A stretch of 64,000 nt of DNA, taken from positions 32,119,087 to 32,183,086 of the forward strand of contig CM022672.1 in the NCBI GenBank assembly GCA_012295275.1. Direction: 5' to 3'. The first letter of the stretch is position 1; each line of letters begins with the position of its first letter. A program made the position numbers and the translations under genes. The notes under the pieces were generated by a model. The model made no database searches. It was not told the origin of the DNA and saw nothing but the letters and a program-made list of their open reading frames with translations. This DNA comes from Chrysomallon squamiferum (Eukaryota > Mollusca > Gastropoda > Neomphalida > Peltospiridae). This document shows, piece by piece, positions 12,571 to 25,576 of the stretch.

Positions 12571-12610
12571 TAGTGGCTTGGTACATAGTCTTCATTAATG
12601 AAAACAAAAG

Positions 12611-12712
<102 letters not shown>

Positions 12713-13069
12713 GGTAAATAAGATTTAAAGATGTTCATGTTTTAAACATGTATTTTAAACTAAAATTTAGAAAATTGAGTTGGAGAGCTAAATTTTGATT
12801 CCTTGACATAAGAAGAGGTTAAAAGTGATGTTGAGATTAAAACTGTAATTTGGACATAGGATCTCAGTACCTCTAATTTTCAGAGTAAAAACTGACAGCA
12901 TAGTATTTGTAGTATTTTCTGGATTTAAAACAAAGAACAAAAGTAAATAAATAAAAAAAAAAATATGTTTGTTTCCAGTTCAGCAGCAATAACATCTATT
13001 GATATATTTCATAACAAGCTCATTTCTCTATTTCAGATCTCGAGCTGTCAACCTGGTCAGTGTTGCAGT

Positions 13070-14356
13070 AAACATCTCACAGCTGTTGTCTGTTCTGCTA
13101 CAGATGTACATGTCAGCAACCAGTGAAATGATTTAAATACAACTTACACAGCTGTTGTCTACAGAATTACATGTCAGCAACCAGTGAAATGATTTAAATA
13201 CAACTTACACAGCTGTTGTCTACAGAATTACATGTCAGCAACCAGTGAAATGATTTAAATACAACTTACACATTTGTTACAATGTACATGTCAGCAACCA
13301 GTGAAATGATTTAAATACAACTTTGTCTGTTGTCTACAGAATTACATGTCAGCAACCAGTGAAATGATTTAAATACAACTTACACAGCTGTTGTCTACAT
13401 AATTACATGTCAGCAACCAGTTACAACTTACACAGCTGTTGTCTACAGAATTACATGTCAGCAACCAGTGAAATGATTTAAATACAACTTACACAGCTGT
13501 TGTCTACAGAATTACATGTCAGCAACCAGTGAAATGATTTAAATACAACTTACACAGCTGTTGTCTACAGAATTACATGTCAGCAACCAGTGAAATGATT
13601 TAAATACAACTTACACAGCTGTTGTCCAAATGAATTACATGTCAGCAACCAGTGAAATGAAAAAATCAAAAGTGAAATGATTTAAATACAACTTACACAG
13701 CTGTTGTCTACAGAATTACATGTCAGCAACCAGTGAAATGATTTAAATACAAATACAGAATTACATGTCAGCAACCAGTGAAATGATTTAAATACAACTT
13801 ACACAGCTGTTGTCTACAGAATTACATGTCAGCAACCAGTGAAATGATTTAAATACAACTTACACAGCTGTTGTCTACAGAATTACATGTCAGCAACCAG
13901 TGAAATGATTTAAATACACAGCTGTTGTCAGCAACCAGTGCAAAAAATGATTTAAATACAACTTACACAGCTGTTGTCTACAGAATTACATGTCAGCAAC
14001 CAGTGAAATGATTTAAAAACAACTTACACAGCTGCACACAGAATTAACATGTCAGCAACCAGTGAAATGATTTAAATACAACTTTACACAGCTGTTTACA
14101 GAATTACATGTCTACCAGAAAATTTTACATGTCAGCAACCAGTGAAATGATTTAAATACAACTTACACAGCTGTTGTCTACAGAATTACATGTCAGCAAC
14201 CAGTGAAATGATTTAAATACAACTTACACAGCTGTTGTCTACAGAATTACATGTCAGCAACCAGTGAAATGATTCAAACACAACTTACACAGCTGTTGTC
14301 TACAGAATTACATGTCAGCAACCAGTGAAATGATTCAAACACAACTTACACAGCTA
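13070..14356 (+). repeat. 61-bp minisatellite seeded by an exon end
   Basis: About 20 copies of a 61-bp unit are present (for example starts at 13149 and 13210). Each contains ACAGCTGTTGTCTACAGAAT, TACATGTCAGCAACCAGTGA and AATGATTTAAATACAACTTA. The first, slightly different copy is the sequence of alpha2-delta-like exon 4 itself, from CACAGCTGTTGTCTGTTCTG through the in-frame TAA. Some copies are truncated or chimeric (near 13660, 13750, 13910 and 14110), as expected from replication slippage. Confidence 0.95.
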
Positions 14357-14359
14357 GTG

Positions 14360-15678
14360 TAATGTGACACACAACAAGTTTATCTCTATTTTCAAACCTG
14401 GACTCAAATTTGAAAGGTGTTGGTTTGTGTGCTAATAACATATAAATCAGAGTAAACTGTTATAAACAAGGCAGTGGGTGTGTTGCTGGATCTCAAGCGA
14501 CAGTTAGCCATTGATCAGAGTGAAGATCTCAATACTATCAACAAAAGTGGAAAAAAGAAAGGAAATTATAGAGAACACTTAAATAAATCAGATTTGAATC
14601 TTTGAAAATAATGTGACATTTCAGATACCAATGAAAGCAGTAAATCCTGAATAAAGAAGTTTTTGGCAAAGCTAAGGATATTTATTATGTATTAAATATA
14701 GATTATGGCATGAGTGTTGGATGTACAAAATAGAAAAAAATGGTTGTTTTCTTATTTTTCTTTAAGATGTTTTAAGAATGTTTGATACATAAAGACAATA
14801 TTAGAAGAAATAATTGTTTTCACATAAACTTAACCTTAGCCAATACAAATATTTTACTTCAACTGTTTTTTTTTTTTTGTTTGTTTATTTTTAGAAAAAT
14901 ATTTTTTTTAAAAACTAAAAAAAATATATATATATATATATATATATTTTAAAACAATGACAAAAAACAACAACAACAAACAAATACAATACAGCTTTTA
15001 AAATCCATTTTAAGATTTGAAATATTTCTTACTCTTACTACTCTGTTATTGTTACATATACACTTTAGAGATATGCAGAATTAAATTGTTTCATGACAAT
15101 ATCATAAAAAATCAGTTAATTTTTTATTGAATATAAAATATTAGGTTTTCTTCACAAGGTTGGACTATGCACAAAGACTTAATCACTGAACAGTAACTCA
15201 AATCATTGAGCTACAAATGATGAGGCTTGAACCAGCTGTCTTTTATTTTTCAACCTAGTGTCCTAACCTATATAAGTTATTGCTGCTTGGTTATATGATT
15301 GAAGTTGTATACAAACACAAATGGACATGTGCATGCAGATAAGAACATACACAAACACATGTATATACATAAATAAATTTAAATAAGAAAAACTCATCAC
15401 TTCATGGGCTATCCAGTTAGCAGCTAAAGATCATTGATATGTACCATCCCACAGACAGGAGAGTACATACCATAGTCATTATTATACCAGTGCAAAGACT
15501 ACCAAATCCAGCTCTCTTGAAAACAGAAAACTAATTTATTGAATATATATTTTCACAACAGCTAACTTATACACTTCATAATAAATATATATAGGAATTA
15601 TCACCCTTGATACTTATGATACTAGATTCTTCATTCATTTATTCATTCATTCATTTCATTGCTATTAACTAATAGGAA
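14360..15678. other. Unassigned AT-rich spacer
   Basis: I see no gene or strong repeat here apart from a poly-T run near 14866 and a TA tract near 14925-14947. It separates the minisatellite from the first large tandem unit. Confidence 0.5.
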
Positions 15679-15797
15679 ATTTATATTTATGATGCTATCT
15701 TATGAGTTAAACTTTTCATTCAAATGGTTACATTTTTTTTGTTGAGTTCCTTAGATATAAAAAAAACCTGTGAGAAATTCAAAACAGACTGTTAACT

Positions 15798-15799
<2 letters not shown>

Positions 15800-15855
<56 letters not shown>

Positions 15856-15865
15856 TTTCATCATG

Positions 15866-15913
<48 letters not shown>
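15800..15913. repeat. (CA)n/(TG)n inverted pair, hairpin-forming
   Basis: A pure CA tract (15800-15854) is followed, after 12 bases, by a pure TG tract (15867-15913). The two are mutually complementary and can fold into a stem of about 46 bp. Unit B keeps only a broken CA tract and almost no TG tract at the same place. Confidence 0.95.
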
Positions 15914-15915
<2 letters not shown>

Positions 15916-16300
15916 GTACTGTCATTCTATAGTTTACCTAGTTTCCTCTAGGATTACCCTTTACGTTTTATTCTACGAAATAACCATTAGAATAGTGAAA
16001 CCTAGATTTTATTTTCTTCTGAAAAGAAAGGATTTGAAATAAACTAAGAAGATTTTTTTTCGTCCATAAATTCTTTAAAATAATCGCATATATCGTTATT
16101 TGTTTACCATGGATTATATTTCAGAAACACTATCTTTGGCTCAGATGCTCTTGCTCCAGGGACGAAATCAATGTAAATAAACGACAAGGGGAAATAACCC
16201 TCATGCACAATAAGCATTATATCCGGGTATTCAACGCCTTTTGAAAACTTAAATTGTGGTACGGAAATACAGAGGATCTGTAAAAGATTATGGCTCACAG

Positions 16301-16331
<31 letters not shown>

Positions 16332-16833
16332 TTAAAAGAATTTCAAGACATTTCATCTTTCTTCGGAGACAGCCTGAGACTTAAAGATTTGGACCAACGC
16401 GGATCAGCCCGGTTAGATTTCAATTAAGAAAAAGACAACAAAAATATGATTCATTCATTGTAGTCTAAACCATAATAAGAATGGATTTACAAAATGCACA
16501 GACATTTGCATTACAAAACACAATTTAAGGGCAGTAGGATGTTTTTCTAAGGTGTTACTATAAACAGTTGTTGGAAACATTAACCTTCGTTTTGCAGACA
16601 GTTTAACTAAGTGCAGGAGGGTTTTTACTAGGGTATTACTGTAAGTCATCATTGGCAACATTCATATTTATTTTATAGAACTAAATGCTTTGATATAAAT
16701 CAATAGGTGTGGTATAGTCCACAGTAAAGAGTAGATTATTATTTACTAACTGAATGGATTACAAAAGAAATAATTGTTACATAACATTAGTTTGACATTG
16801 ATATTGCAGTATCCAAATCTGTCCTGTTTTCAG

Positions 16834-17252
16834 GTATGTTGAAAGTGATAGACATCTACTGCACATGAAACCTGTTGTAGATGAAGTATCTCATAAGGCA
16901 AGTTTTTACAAGGGATATGTGTGTTATTATTATTTATTATTTTTTTTTTTTTTTTTTTTCTAATTTATTTTAGGTTAGAATCTTGAAATTGTTTGACACA
17001 TTAATTTGTATAGTTAATGTTCTTTCTATTTATGTACTTACATGTGTCAGTAATTAATTAAACTTTATGGGTATATGTTCTCATTAATTTTTTTTTTTTT
17101 TTTTTTTTTTTACAATATTATAATAAGTTGTAGCAATTCTTCTGTTTTTCATTTTATTTTTTGCAGTCCATGAAAAGTGGAAAATATCAATCATTTCTTG
17201 AAATGCCTTTTCCAGACCTGGACTGATTGGATTGTATGACACACTTCAGGTA
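16834..17252 (+). other. Exon-like blocks upstream of the acidic ORF (unit A)
   Basis: After TTTTCAG, the frame YVESDRHLLHMKPVVDEVSH is open and ends at AAG|GCAAGT, which would be a GC-AG donor. A second block after TTGCAG (17167) reads SMKSGKYQSFLEMPFPDL and then a stop. Both are preserved in unit B; unit C keeps only the second. The peptides are unknown to me. A non-coding RNA is as likely as a protein. Confidence 0.3.
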
Positions 17253-17428
17253 TTTATATTTAACATTTTTTTATTTTTTTATTATTATTATTATTATTAT
17301 TGTATTTGTTTCTTTTATGTAAGATCAGTGTTCATATACTTTGCTGTGATGGAAGATATGTTTTGTCAGATCCTGTTTTTTTTTTGTGTTTTTTTTAACA
17401 ATACTGTAACAAAACATTTCAGACTGAT

Positions 17429-17599
17429 ATGTCAGATGAAGATGAGCCTTGTGAGGAGGACCAAGCATATGAGGACAGTGTTTGTGATGTAGTTACATCA
17501 CAAGATGATAGCTCTGATGATCATAGTAATAATTTCTCATTATACAAGGACAGTGTTTGTGATGTAGTTACATTAGTTAGTAATAATCATTATATATAA
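17429..17599 (+). CDS. Acidic ORF with 25-residue repeat, unit A (disrupted)
   Basis: After a TTTCAG acceptor the frame opens with MSDEDEPCEEDQAYED and then runs into a 75-bp tandem repeat. The repeat encodes a 25-residue unit with the core DSVCDVVTSQDDSSDDHSNN. In this unit the second repeat is deleted internally and a TAA follows at 17597-17599, giving 56 residues. Two to three further repeat copies lie downstream, outside the frame, up to about 17850. The peptide is very acidic and rich in D and S, with no transmembrane segment. No family is recognised. It may be one exon of a longer gene. Confidence 0.3.
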   Translation: MSDEDEPCEEDQAYEDSVCDVVTSQDDSSDDHSNNFSLYKDSVCDVVTLVSNNHYI

Positions 17600-17850
17600 A
17601 GGAAGTGATGATGTAGTTACATCACAAGATGATAGCTCTGATGATCATAGTAATAATTTCTCATTATACAAGGACAGTGTTTGTGATGTAGTTACATCAC
17701 AAGATGATAGCTCTGATGATCATAGTAATAATTTCTCATTATACAAGGACAGTGTTTGTGATGTAGTTACATCACAAGATGATAGCTCTGATGATCATAG
17801 TAATAATTTCTCATTATACGGGAAAGATGATAGCTCTGATGTGAATAAGT
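17440..17850 (+). repeat. 75-bp minisatellite, unit A (about 4-5 copies)
   Basis: The unit contains GATAGCTCTGATGATCATAG and GACAGTGTTTGTGATGTAGT. One copy is broken (about 17570-17610). Unit B has one copy of this unit and unit C two. Confidence 0.9.
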
Positions 17851-19580
17851 AATAAAATTTGAAGTAAGATGTAGTTATCACAAGATGATAATAAATGTTA
17901 GTAATAAATTCATCATTCAACACTTTTTCCAATCATTCACACATATGTTATTACATTCAGTCAAAAGCTACTACAAACTATTTATTACTTTTACAAGTCA
18001 TATATAATTTGAAATGTATGTTTTTCACACACATTTCTGCTGTCAGTTCTTTTACTGAGATAAACATTTGTCTGTTGACAGAAACCAGTAATGAAAGATG
18101 CGTAGCTTGAGAAAGGGTAATATAATTATTAAGAGAAAATCCTTGTTACCTTGATTCATTTATTGTTATAAATTTTGAGTTGTTTCCCTTTCTTTATGTT
18201 TATTTATCTTTCTTACAGTTAAACCAGAGTTAATAATCAAAACATGGTAGTAAATGTTTCACATATCAGATAGTTAAGTTCTATGATGTCACTCCACTTG
18301 TGCTGTAGTGTTGCTTTTTATTTAATTATGATAGCAGTAAATAAATAAATGTTTTATAAAGACATGCAAAATGATAGAGTTCATATTTACAATACAAAAC
18401 TGATAAAGTTCAGCTAAAGAATTCATTTATAGTTAAAAGTGAACCCAGTTTTTATATATATTTTACATTCTTACAAGATAAAGTTTATGTTGTGTTTTGT
18501 TTTCCTTTATTTACTTTTTATTTATTTTTTTTTTTTTATTTTTTAATTTCTGCATGCAAATGAAAATTAATAATAAATTATAACAGTAATAATTTATAGT
18601 TTAGAAGTGTATTAATCTTGTTATTATTGTGTAATTTTTGTTTTTATTCTAAAGATTATTTCCATCTAATGTTAGAAAAAATATAATTAGACAAATATGT
18701 GATTATGTTATGATTCATATACACTTTGTGAAAAGTACAGGCTTAAGTGGCACTTTTATTTATTTATTTTAATTTAAAAGTTAATGCTTGTAATGATCAT
18801 TTATTTAGTCATTGTTTTAGGTTTTCTGTTGCAAAAATTCATCCTAACAATAGTTTACAACAAGCTTTAATAACATTTAATATTTCAGTCAAATAACAAA
18901 ACTTAAGCCACTAATACCATGGAGTAATGTTAAAAGATTTATTATGTTTCTAGTAATTCAAAAGAAAACATTTCTTGTCAGAGTAACATCACATTTTATT
19001 AGTTCATTCTCATAATTTATTTAGCCATTCTTTTACTTTTTCTGTTGCAAAATATATATATATATTTATATGTGTGTGTGTTTCTGTTTTTCTATCTCAT
19101 TTTATTCTTTTTTCATCCATCCATTTGTTTCTCATCATCTCACTGTATACATAAGTTTAGACTGACACAGATATCTTATGAAAAACATTTACATTCATCT
19201 TTGTCAGTAGCATTTTACTGTGTGTAGCACTTTAACAATTGTGTTTTGTGATTCTTACAGTTTCTCATTTCCTAGTAAAAAGCATTTCATGTGAAATCAT
19301 CATTTCTTTTCAGTTTGATGGAATTAGATTTGGGAATAAATATTAAACTGATGCAAGGTAAGTGTTATTTTGATGTGCATATAATAAATACAGATTGAAA
19401 TATTTTCCTCAAATTATTCATTATTTGACTTAAAAAATACTGAAACAAAACTGTGTTGTCCATTGTAACAATATGTTTGCACACAGCAGCTTTGAGTACA
19501 GATAATGAAAAGTTTCAGCTCCATTAAAACTGACTGAAATAAATGTGATTCATTGTTAGGGATATTATTTTTTTTTTCAT

Positions 19581-19618
19581 TATTTTATTTTATTTTATTT
19601 TATTTTATTTTATTTTAT

Positions 19619-19657
<39 letters not shown>
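19581..19657. repeat. (TTTTA)n-(TTA)n microsatellite, unit A
   Basis: Compound tract. The same site carries longer tracts in unit B (29154-29258) and a shorter one in unit C (38640-38703). Confidence 0.95.
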
Positions 19658-19658
<1 letters not shown>

Positions 19659-20043
19659 TTAACTCCTTCTTCTGTACAAATGTGCTTCTTGTTGTGTTGC
19701 AGAGTGTTGATCATGAAGGTGGAGCAATGAAAAATTCAAAAGAGAAAAAGAAAAACAGAAATGTAAGTTGGACTATAGAAAAATTAAAAACAACTTGGTG
19801 ACTGGTGGATGAGAAAGTAGGTATCAGCAGCGTACATGTTCTAAACCCTCATCTCCCAAATTTTTTTTTTTTTTTTTTTTTTAAATTATTTCTTCCAAAA
19901 TGATAAATTCACAAAATCTGGAATAATCATCCCCAGTATTGTTTGATGTAGTGCATTTATCATAAGCATTCTGTTTTCTGAACAGAAACTCACAGTGCGT
20001 TTCTGAAACTAACTTTTTCAACCTCCAAAAAGACTGACAATAT

Positions 20044-20757
20044 GCATCACACAGCTGATTTTAACACTTCATAATTTCTAACCTGAACATTATCCAGTGA
20101 ATTATATACTAGAACAGCCTTTCCTGTCAATTTACTCTGAACTAATAAGTGCCCAAACTGTTTTGGCCATTTAGATACCAACCACACTCTTTTGAGAAAG
20201 AAAATTTCAACATCATTTTCATCCAAATCAGTAACTGAACTGTAACAATTATTGATTCTAAAATCATTCAATCCATTCTCACTTGAATTCTCTCTAAACT
20301 GTCCTCTCATTTTAAGTTCAAGTTCCATTTTCTGTTTAATTATCTGAAATTCTCTTTCATTCTTTCATTGTCTCTCCTCTTTATCTCTCCCTTCTCTCTT
20401 TCTTTTTACCTTTCTTTGATACACTCTGTCTCTCTCTCTCATTTTCATTTCTTTCATAGTCTCTTTTCTCTCTATCATTTTCATGTTCTACTTTCTTAAG
20501 CTTTAATTTTTGTTTGAAGGTTTATATCCTTTAATAGTAGTGATTCTGCCATACTCTGAGTTACACCTATGTCATTACTTCCCCCACTCTCACTGTCCAA
20601 AGAATTTCCAAATAAAGCCTCTGTTAATACTTCTCTGATTTGCTCTGTCTTGACTGGGACTTGAAATATTATGAATATTTGTCAATAATGTTAGCTCAGC
20701 CCTCTTGGCTCTTTTTATAGAAGTTACACCAAGACTGTGCACTATATCTTGATCCAT
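20044..20757 (-). pseudogene. Ty3/Gypsy-like gag fragment, unit A
   Basis: On the minus strand the frame starts MDQDIVHSLGVTSIKRAKRA (ATG at 20757). It is interrupted by stops around 20600-20350. It then continues with LDENDVEIFFLKRV and a W-P-K…LLVQSKLTGKA segment. That is the SCAN-like capsid segment of Gypsy-type gag proteins (F-x-E-x-D-V…F…W…LLxxxLxGKA). A leader-like motif lies upstream at 20945-20970 (minus strand TTGGGGCTCTCATCCAGGAT), resembling the sequence just after the tRNA primer site in this class. There is no protease, reverse transcriptase or 3' LTR. It is an old fragment duplicated along with its unit. Confidence 0.6.
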
Positions 20758-23700
20758 AATAATTTCTGTTCTGATTTTATAATTTTATAATGTTTTTTAT
20801 TCTTATTATTTTGTTTTGTTGTGTTTTCTCTAGTAGATATAAACATAAATTAGCTGTCATTAAATTTGGGAAATACTCGATACATCCAAAGAAATAATTC
20901 CATAAGAATTTGAGAAAACGAACTCCCACATTAATTATTTTTAAAATCCTGGATGAGAGCCCCAACTTTTACAATCCTGTCACAGAGCTCACACCATAAA
21001 ACATCTTGGATATTTTATTAAGACTCAGCCTGACTGAACCATTTGGTTTTCAGGTTGGGTTTTTCCTTTTCTCTTTAAATAACAAGTGCCAGGTGTTTAA
21101 AACAACCCAAAGCAGTTGAGAAATTTACGGGAAAAATAAAACATGCAGACATCACAGAAAATTAAATTTGTTATGCAATCTTAATTCCAGATGATCAGGC
21201 AGCCTACCAGTGGATGATAAGGCTCCTCACCTCCAGCAGAGAATGACCAGACTCACCATCCCCATCACTAGACAACCAGACTCCTACAAATCTACCAGTG
21301 GAAGACTGCTGACTTGTATGTGTTCATTCTGTCTTACCATAATTCTATGTAGTCTTCCAAATCTCTGTCCTCTAACAGATCAGCTGAGTGAATAATATAA
21401 GATTTCTCAGTGTTCTTATTTCAAACTGTTGAGGTTTAAAAAAGCACAGTATTCTATTTCTGATCTCTAGCATTATCCACAGTTATAATTTATATTCACT
21501 TTCTGCTGACTGTAACTTGTAATTTGTCTATTCAGGCTTTATATTTGAGTAACAATGACTGTTTTGACTTCCAGAGGAAAATTGAGCTGTGGCAACGTTT
21601 TCCTGTAATTTAAACATTTGAAATTGTTTGACTAATATTTAGTAAGTAATAAACTGATGTGATTGTGCTGTCATGTACATACATGTGTAGCTGATATAAC
21701 TCAATGTGCTTTGAGTAACATTTTCTTTGTTCATTTCATGTGTGGCATAAGACATAGCAATGTGACAAACATTTCATTTTTGTCAAGCTTGTCCTCATAG
21801 TTCTATGTGAAGTGAAATTTACTTATTTTCAAACATCTCATTTGGAAATAATATTAATTATTTTTTTTTTTTTTTTTTTTCAGGTTGAACATGAGACCTC
21901 TAGAAGGAAAGGTGCCTCTGAGCTCTCTCTGTAACTTGCAAGAGGTTTTCTATTTTGTGAAAAAGGTGACATCTTCCAGAACTACGCTTCAGTAGACATG
22001 AATATTATTATTTTGATATTTAATTGATTCGTGTTTTTTATTACTTCAATAAATACTGTTTCTCTTTCAATTCCTGGGTTTTTTGTTTGTATTTGTTATA
22101 CTAATTTTTTTATGTGATAGTCTGCAAGTTGTGGGATTTTTTTTTTTTTTTTTTAAATATTTTCTCTTATTCATTGCTTGATGATAAGTTTTAGTATTAT
22201 CATCATTTGTAATAAGTTAGGATTGTCTCTCATAAAATCCACACAGTGTCTTTGTTCCTTACATTCTTTAATTCATCATGACAGTATAAAATTGTACACA
22301 TATTTGTACAGTTCTCCTCCTGACTATAGTTAAATGTTTTGCATGAACTTTTGTTACATGTTAGCTTCATGATTATTTTTCAGAGGGGAGGAAAAGTGTC
22401 TGCTGTTTACTGCAAATACATTTATAATAAGTAATAGTTAATTATGGGATCTTCTGTTTTCATTTCACTGACATTGTCTAGTGCCAGGAAACAAACTAAA
22501 AATTGTTTGACAGTAAAAATATTGTTAATATTAATTTAAAAAAAAAAATATATATATATACTGCATTTGATAAATACTTCCCAGCATTGTATATTAAGAA
22601 AGAAAACAAAAACAAAAATGTCTATCACCTTTAAGTAGGTAACTGGTAGTTTGTAAAGTACAAATAATGGCTAGACTACTTTAAAAACTAATAGAACAAA
22701 ATGTAATTTTTCTGATGCTAGGTGACTCTAAATGTCATAATACATAATATTAATTTAAATAATCAGTGTGGCCCTTAAAGCAATGAGCAAACAGCAGAGC
22801 AGCCCCACATCAGCTAAACCTCAGTCAAGTATCATGTGAGAACAGAGTGAGCTGCCCTTGAAACTGCAAGCAAACATGACAGAAGCCTGATGCTGCAACT
22901 GATGATAGTTTGACAATAATTGTTAGCTGAGTTTTCTTGCAGATTTATAGACTTTGTGGTTGTTGTTTGATTTGTGATTGTTTATTTATTTGTTGTTTTT
23001 TTCTTCTTTTTTCCTTTTTGTTTTGAGAAACATTATTATTACTATTACTATTATTATTATTATTATTATTATTGGTTATGCATTTATTTATTGAATTCTA
23101 ATTTTTCTTATTCTTAATTATTCCATTTGATTCTTATTTTTTCTATTACTCATTTTTTATTTTAATATTTCAATTTTTGTTTATGATTATTATTTTGGTG
23201 TGTGTGTTTGTTTCAGTTTAGTGAAATCTCTTCTGAACAGCTAGGATTATCTAGTTCTGTCTAATTAAGCAATAATTAAAAACTAAACTATCTGAGTTTT
23301 GATGTAAAATTTGATTATTTCAGATGAATGCAATAACGATTTCGTGTGTTGAGATAATTCTTAGAGTAGCAAGACAAAGAAACATCTGAAAATGTGTTAT
23401 TATTTTTCTCTTCTTTGTGTACATATATATTCACACACACATACACGTTTAACAGAATGGAAAACTGATTTTTTTTACCACATAGTTTTCAACTTTCTGT
23501 TCATATAAAGGTTTTTGATATTTTATACAACACTTGTTTCATTTAGAACTTCAAAAGGAGTAAAAGTTTAAAAGTGAATGGACAAAACAATGGATAAAGA
23601 AGTAATTTTTGCATGTAATTTCATCATGTAGTTTTTTCTTATTTAATTACTGATATTATAATTTGATTATTAATACTTGTCACTGTGTCTGGTGTTACTC

Positions 23701-24270
23701 AGAATAAATCAAGAAGGAGATAGAAAGTTAAAGTTGAGAAAACAGTTCATGTGATAAAGAAATGAAACAACTGGAGTCTGTACTTGTTTGACTGGACAAC
23801 ATGCTACCTCTTGTTGACAGAATCATTATACTGGAATTATTGAAATGAGTAAACATAAAATTATTGTCTCATCTGACTTGAGAACACATTTTGATACAAA
23901 CAGGCCCATAATTCTGATTATAGCTTATAACTGTTATACTAAAATAGTTTTAACCTTAATTAATGGAAACTACAGTTACTGGCAGAAATTAAATCCAGTT
24001 TTAAAATTTCATTTTATACTGACTATAAATAGGTGTTAATGACAACTTCACTCTCTGACAGAAACAGGTCCAATGTTAAAATATATCTGCTTTTAAAACT
24101 TGACACTGATAATTAATGACAAAAATAAATCTAGTCATTTTGTACTGTCAAAGGACTAACTTGATTTTCTTTAAAGTGCAAAGAATGAATTAGTATTTGG
24201 GTTTCATATATTGCTATGAAACACTGCCAACTTCTTCACTGCTCATGCAAAATGTTAAATAGTATTATGA

Positions 24271-24440
24271 GTTAGTGTAGGTGTTCAGTTTAGTATTAGG
24301 TGTTTGTGTAGGTGTTAAGTTTAGGATTAGGGTTAGTGTAGGTGTTAAGTTTAGTATTAGGGGTTTGTTTAGGTGTTAAGTTTAGGATTAGTGTGTACAA
24401 GTTAAGGACAGGGTTTGGGTTAGGACTAGGTCTAGGTTCA
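24271..24440 (+). repeat. Telomere-like hexamer array, unit A
   Basis: About 4-5 copies of a 30-base period of GTTAGT-GTAGGT-GTTAAG-TTTAGT-ATTAGG type. It is followed by scattered TTAGGGTTAG words to about 24700. Confidence 0.75.
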
Positions 24441-24859
24441 GATTAAAATATATTTATCTCAAGAGACACTTCATATAAGACGAACAATCTTACGATGAAT
24501 TTTAAGATAAAAATACATTCTTTATTTTACCATACCGTTAGGAGTGAGGTTTACGCCCAGGGTTAGCATTAATTTCAGACTTAGCGTTAGGTTTAAATAT
24601 CTGAAAAATCTGCAAGACCTGGAAAGTCATATGATGAGTTTTACAAGTAACAAGTAAAGTTAGCATTTTGATTAGGGTTAGGTCTCGTGTTAGTCTAACT
24701 TAGACACAGATTTAAATGTCAGTTTACCTGAAGAGATTTTCATTCAGTACAGACTGACAGTTTATAGCTTTTTTGTGAAATTAAATGACATTTGAAAGAC
24801 AAGATAGTTTTAACGAACGCTTCGAAACACTCTTTTAAATATTTTATTTTATTTTAAAT

Positions 24860-25260
24860 ATATGTTTGATAAATTAGTTTGTAAAATAAAAATAAAAAAG
24901 ACGAAAATGAGCAGAAGAAAATACGTGCGTTGTCATATGACTTATTCAGTTGTATCCGGTGAAATAATCTCACTTTCTGTAACTAACATCTTCCCATACA
25001 CAGGAACACTGCGCTGTTGTTGCACCATGGCTGGCCTCGTTGCGAAAACACACACACATATTCATCATCAACATATTTTTTTATCGTTTATCAATCGACT
25101 TCAATTCGGCCTGAAGCGCTCAAACTATAATAAAAAACTAGATCACCTCCCCATCCACATTACCCCACCCAGTTCTCAGTGTCCGCTGCCGATCTGGTGC
25201 ACTTCACCTGGAACAAGTAACTGAGAGAAAGGTTTACAATAATTCAGCGGTCACTCTCCC
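24860..25260. other. Conserved CpG-richer block at unit end (A)
   Basis: Contains CACCATGGCTGGCCTCGTTG and TTTATCAATCGACTTCAATT and is conserved in B (35600-35940) and C (44550-44890). Open frames of about 90-120 codons exist on the plus strand in A and B, but C breaks after 68 codons, so I do not call a gene. The reverse complement of its middle matches 1545-1690. Confidence 0.5.
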
Positions 25261-25501
25261 GAAGATGTCACCATAGCGACTCAGTTAACCAGAAGTATCT
25301 TTTGAAGTCTGTCGTAATAAAGTGAATCACTGTGTCGCTATTTTGTTTACTACTCATGCGATGTTCTTTTCGTGCAATGCTTAATTTTGATAACTAACTT
25401 TGAACTTTTGTCGAAAATTATACTATTTTTCCGATATCATCACTGAATCAGTTCATCAGTTTGATACTAAAATTGGACTAACAGTCATTTACCAGTTAAA
25501 T

Positions 25502-25576
25502 ATGGCTCAGAAACCCAAGAAGATGGTCCAAAACGACCACCAAAATTTCATAGGAAATATAAACATGAGCGGATGA
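25502..25576 (+). CDS. Small ORF MAQKPKKM…, unit A
   Basis: A 24-residue frame begins MAQKPKKMVQNDHQNFIGNI. In unit C it is intact with two to three substitutions (45158-45232). In unit B the ATG is lost (AATAGGGCTC). A second frame of the same DNA reads a basic stretch and then MMLVIISICF, a possible signal-anchor start. It could be a first exon or a leader peptide, or chance. Confidence 0.2.
   Translation: MAQKPKKMVQNDHQNFIGNINMSG

Noticed and set aside
13070-14356. Regular repeats that could look like a CRISPR array
   Set aside because: Units are contiguous 61-bp copies with no unique spacers. This is a eukaryotic minisatellite.
21210-21395. 61-codon frame MDDKAPHLQQRM… repeated at 31151 and 40220
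   Set aside because: It is conserved only because the units are recent duplicates. There are no splice signals or family match, and its changes are as frequent as in flanking DNA.
24862-25224. 120-codon frame at the end of unit A (and 95 codons in B)
   Set aside because: Unit C breaks after 68 codons, substitutions show no codon bias, and the block also occurs inverted and diverged at 1545-1690. I treat it as a non-coding conserved block.
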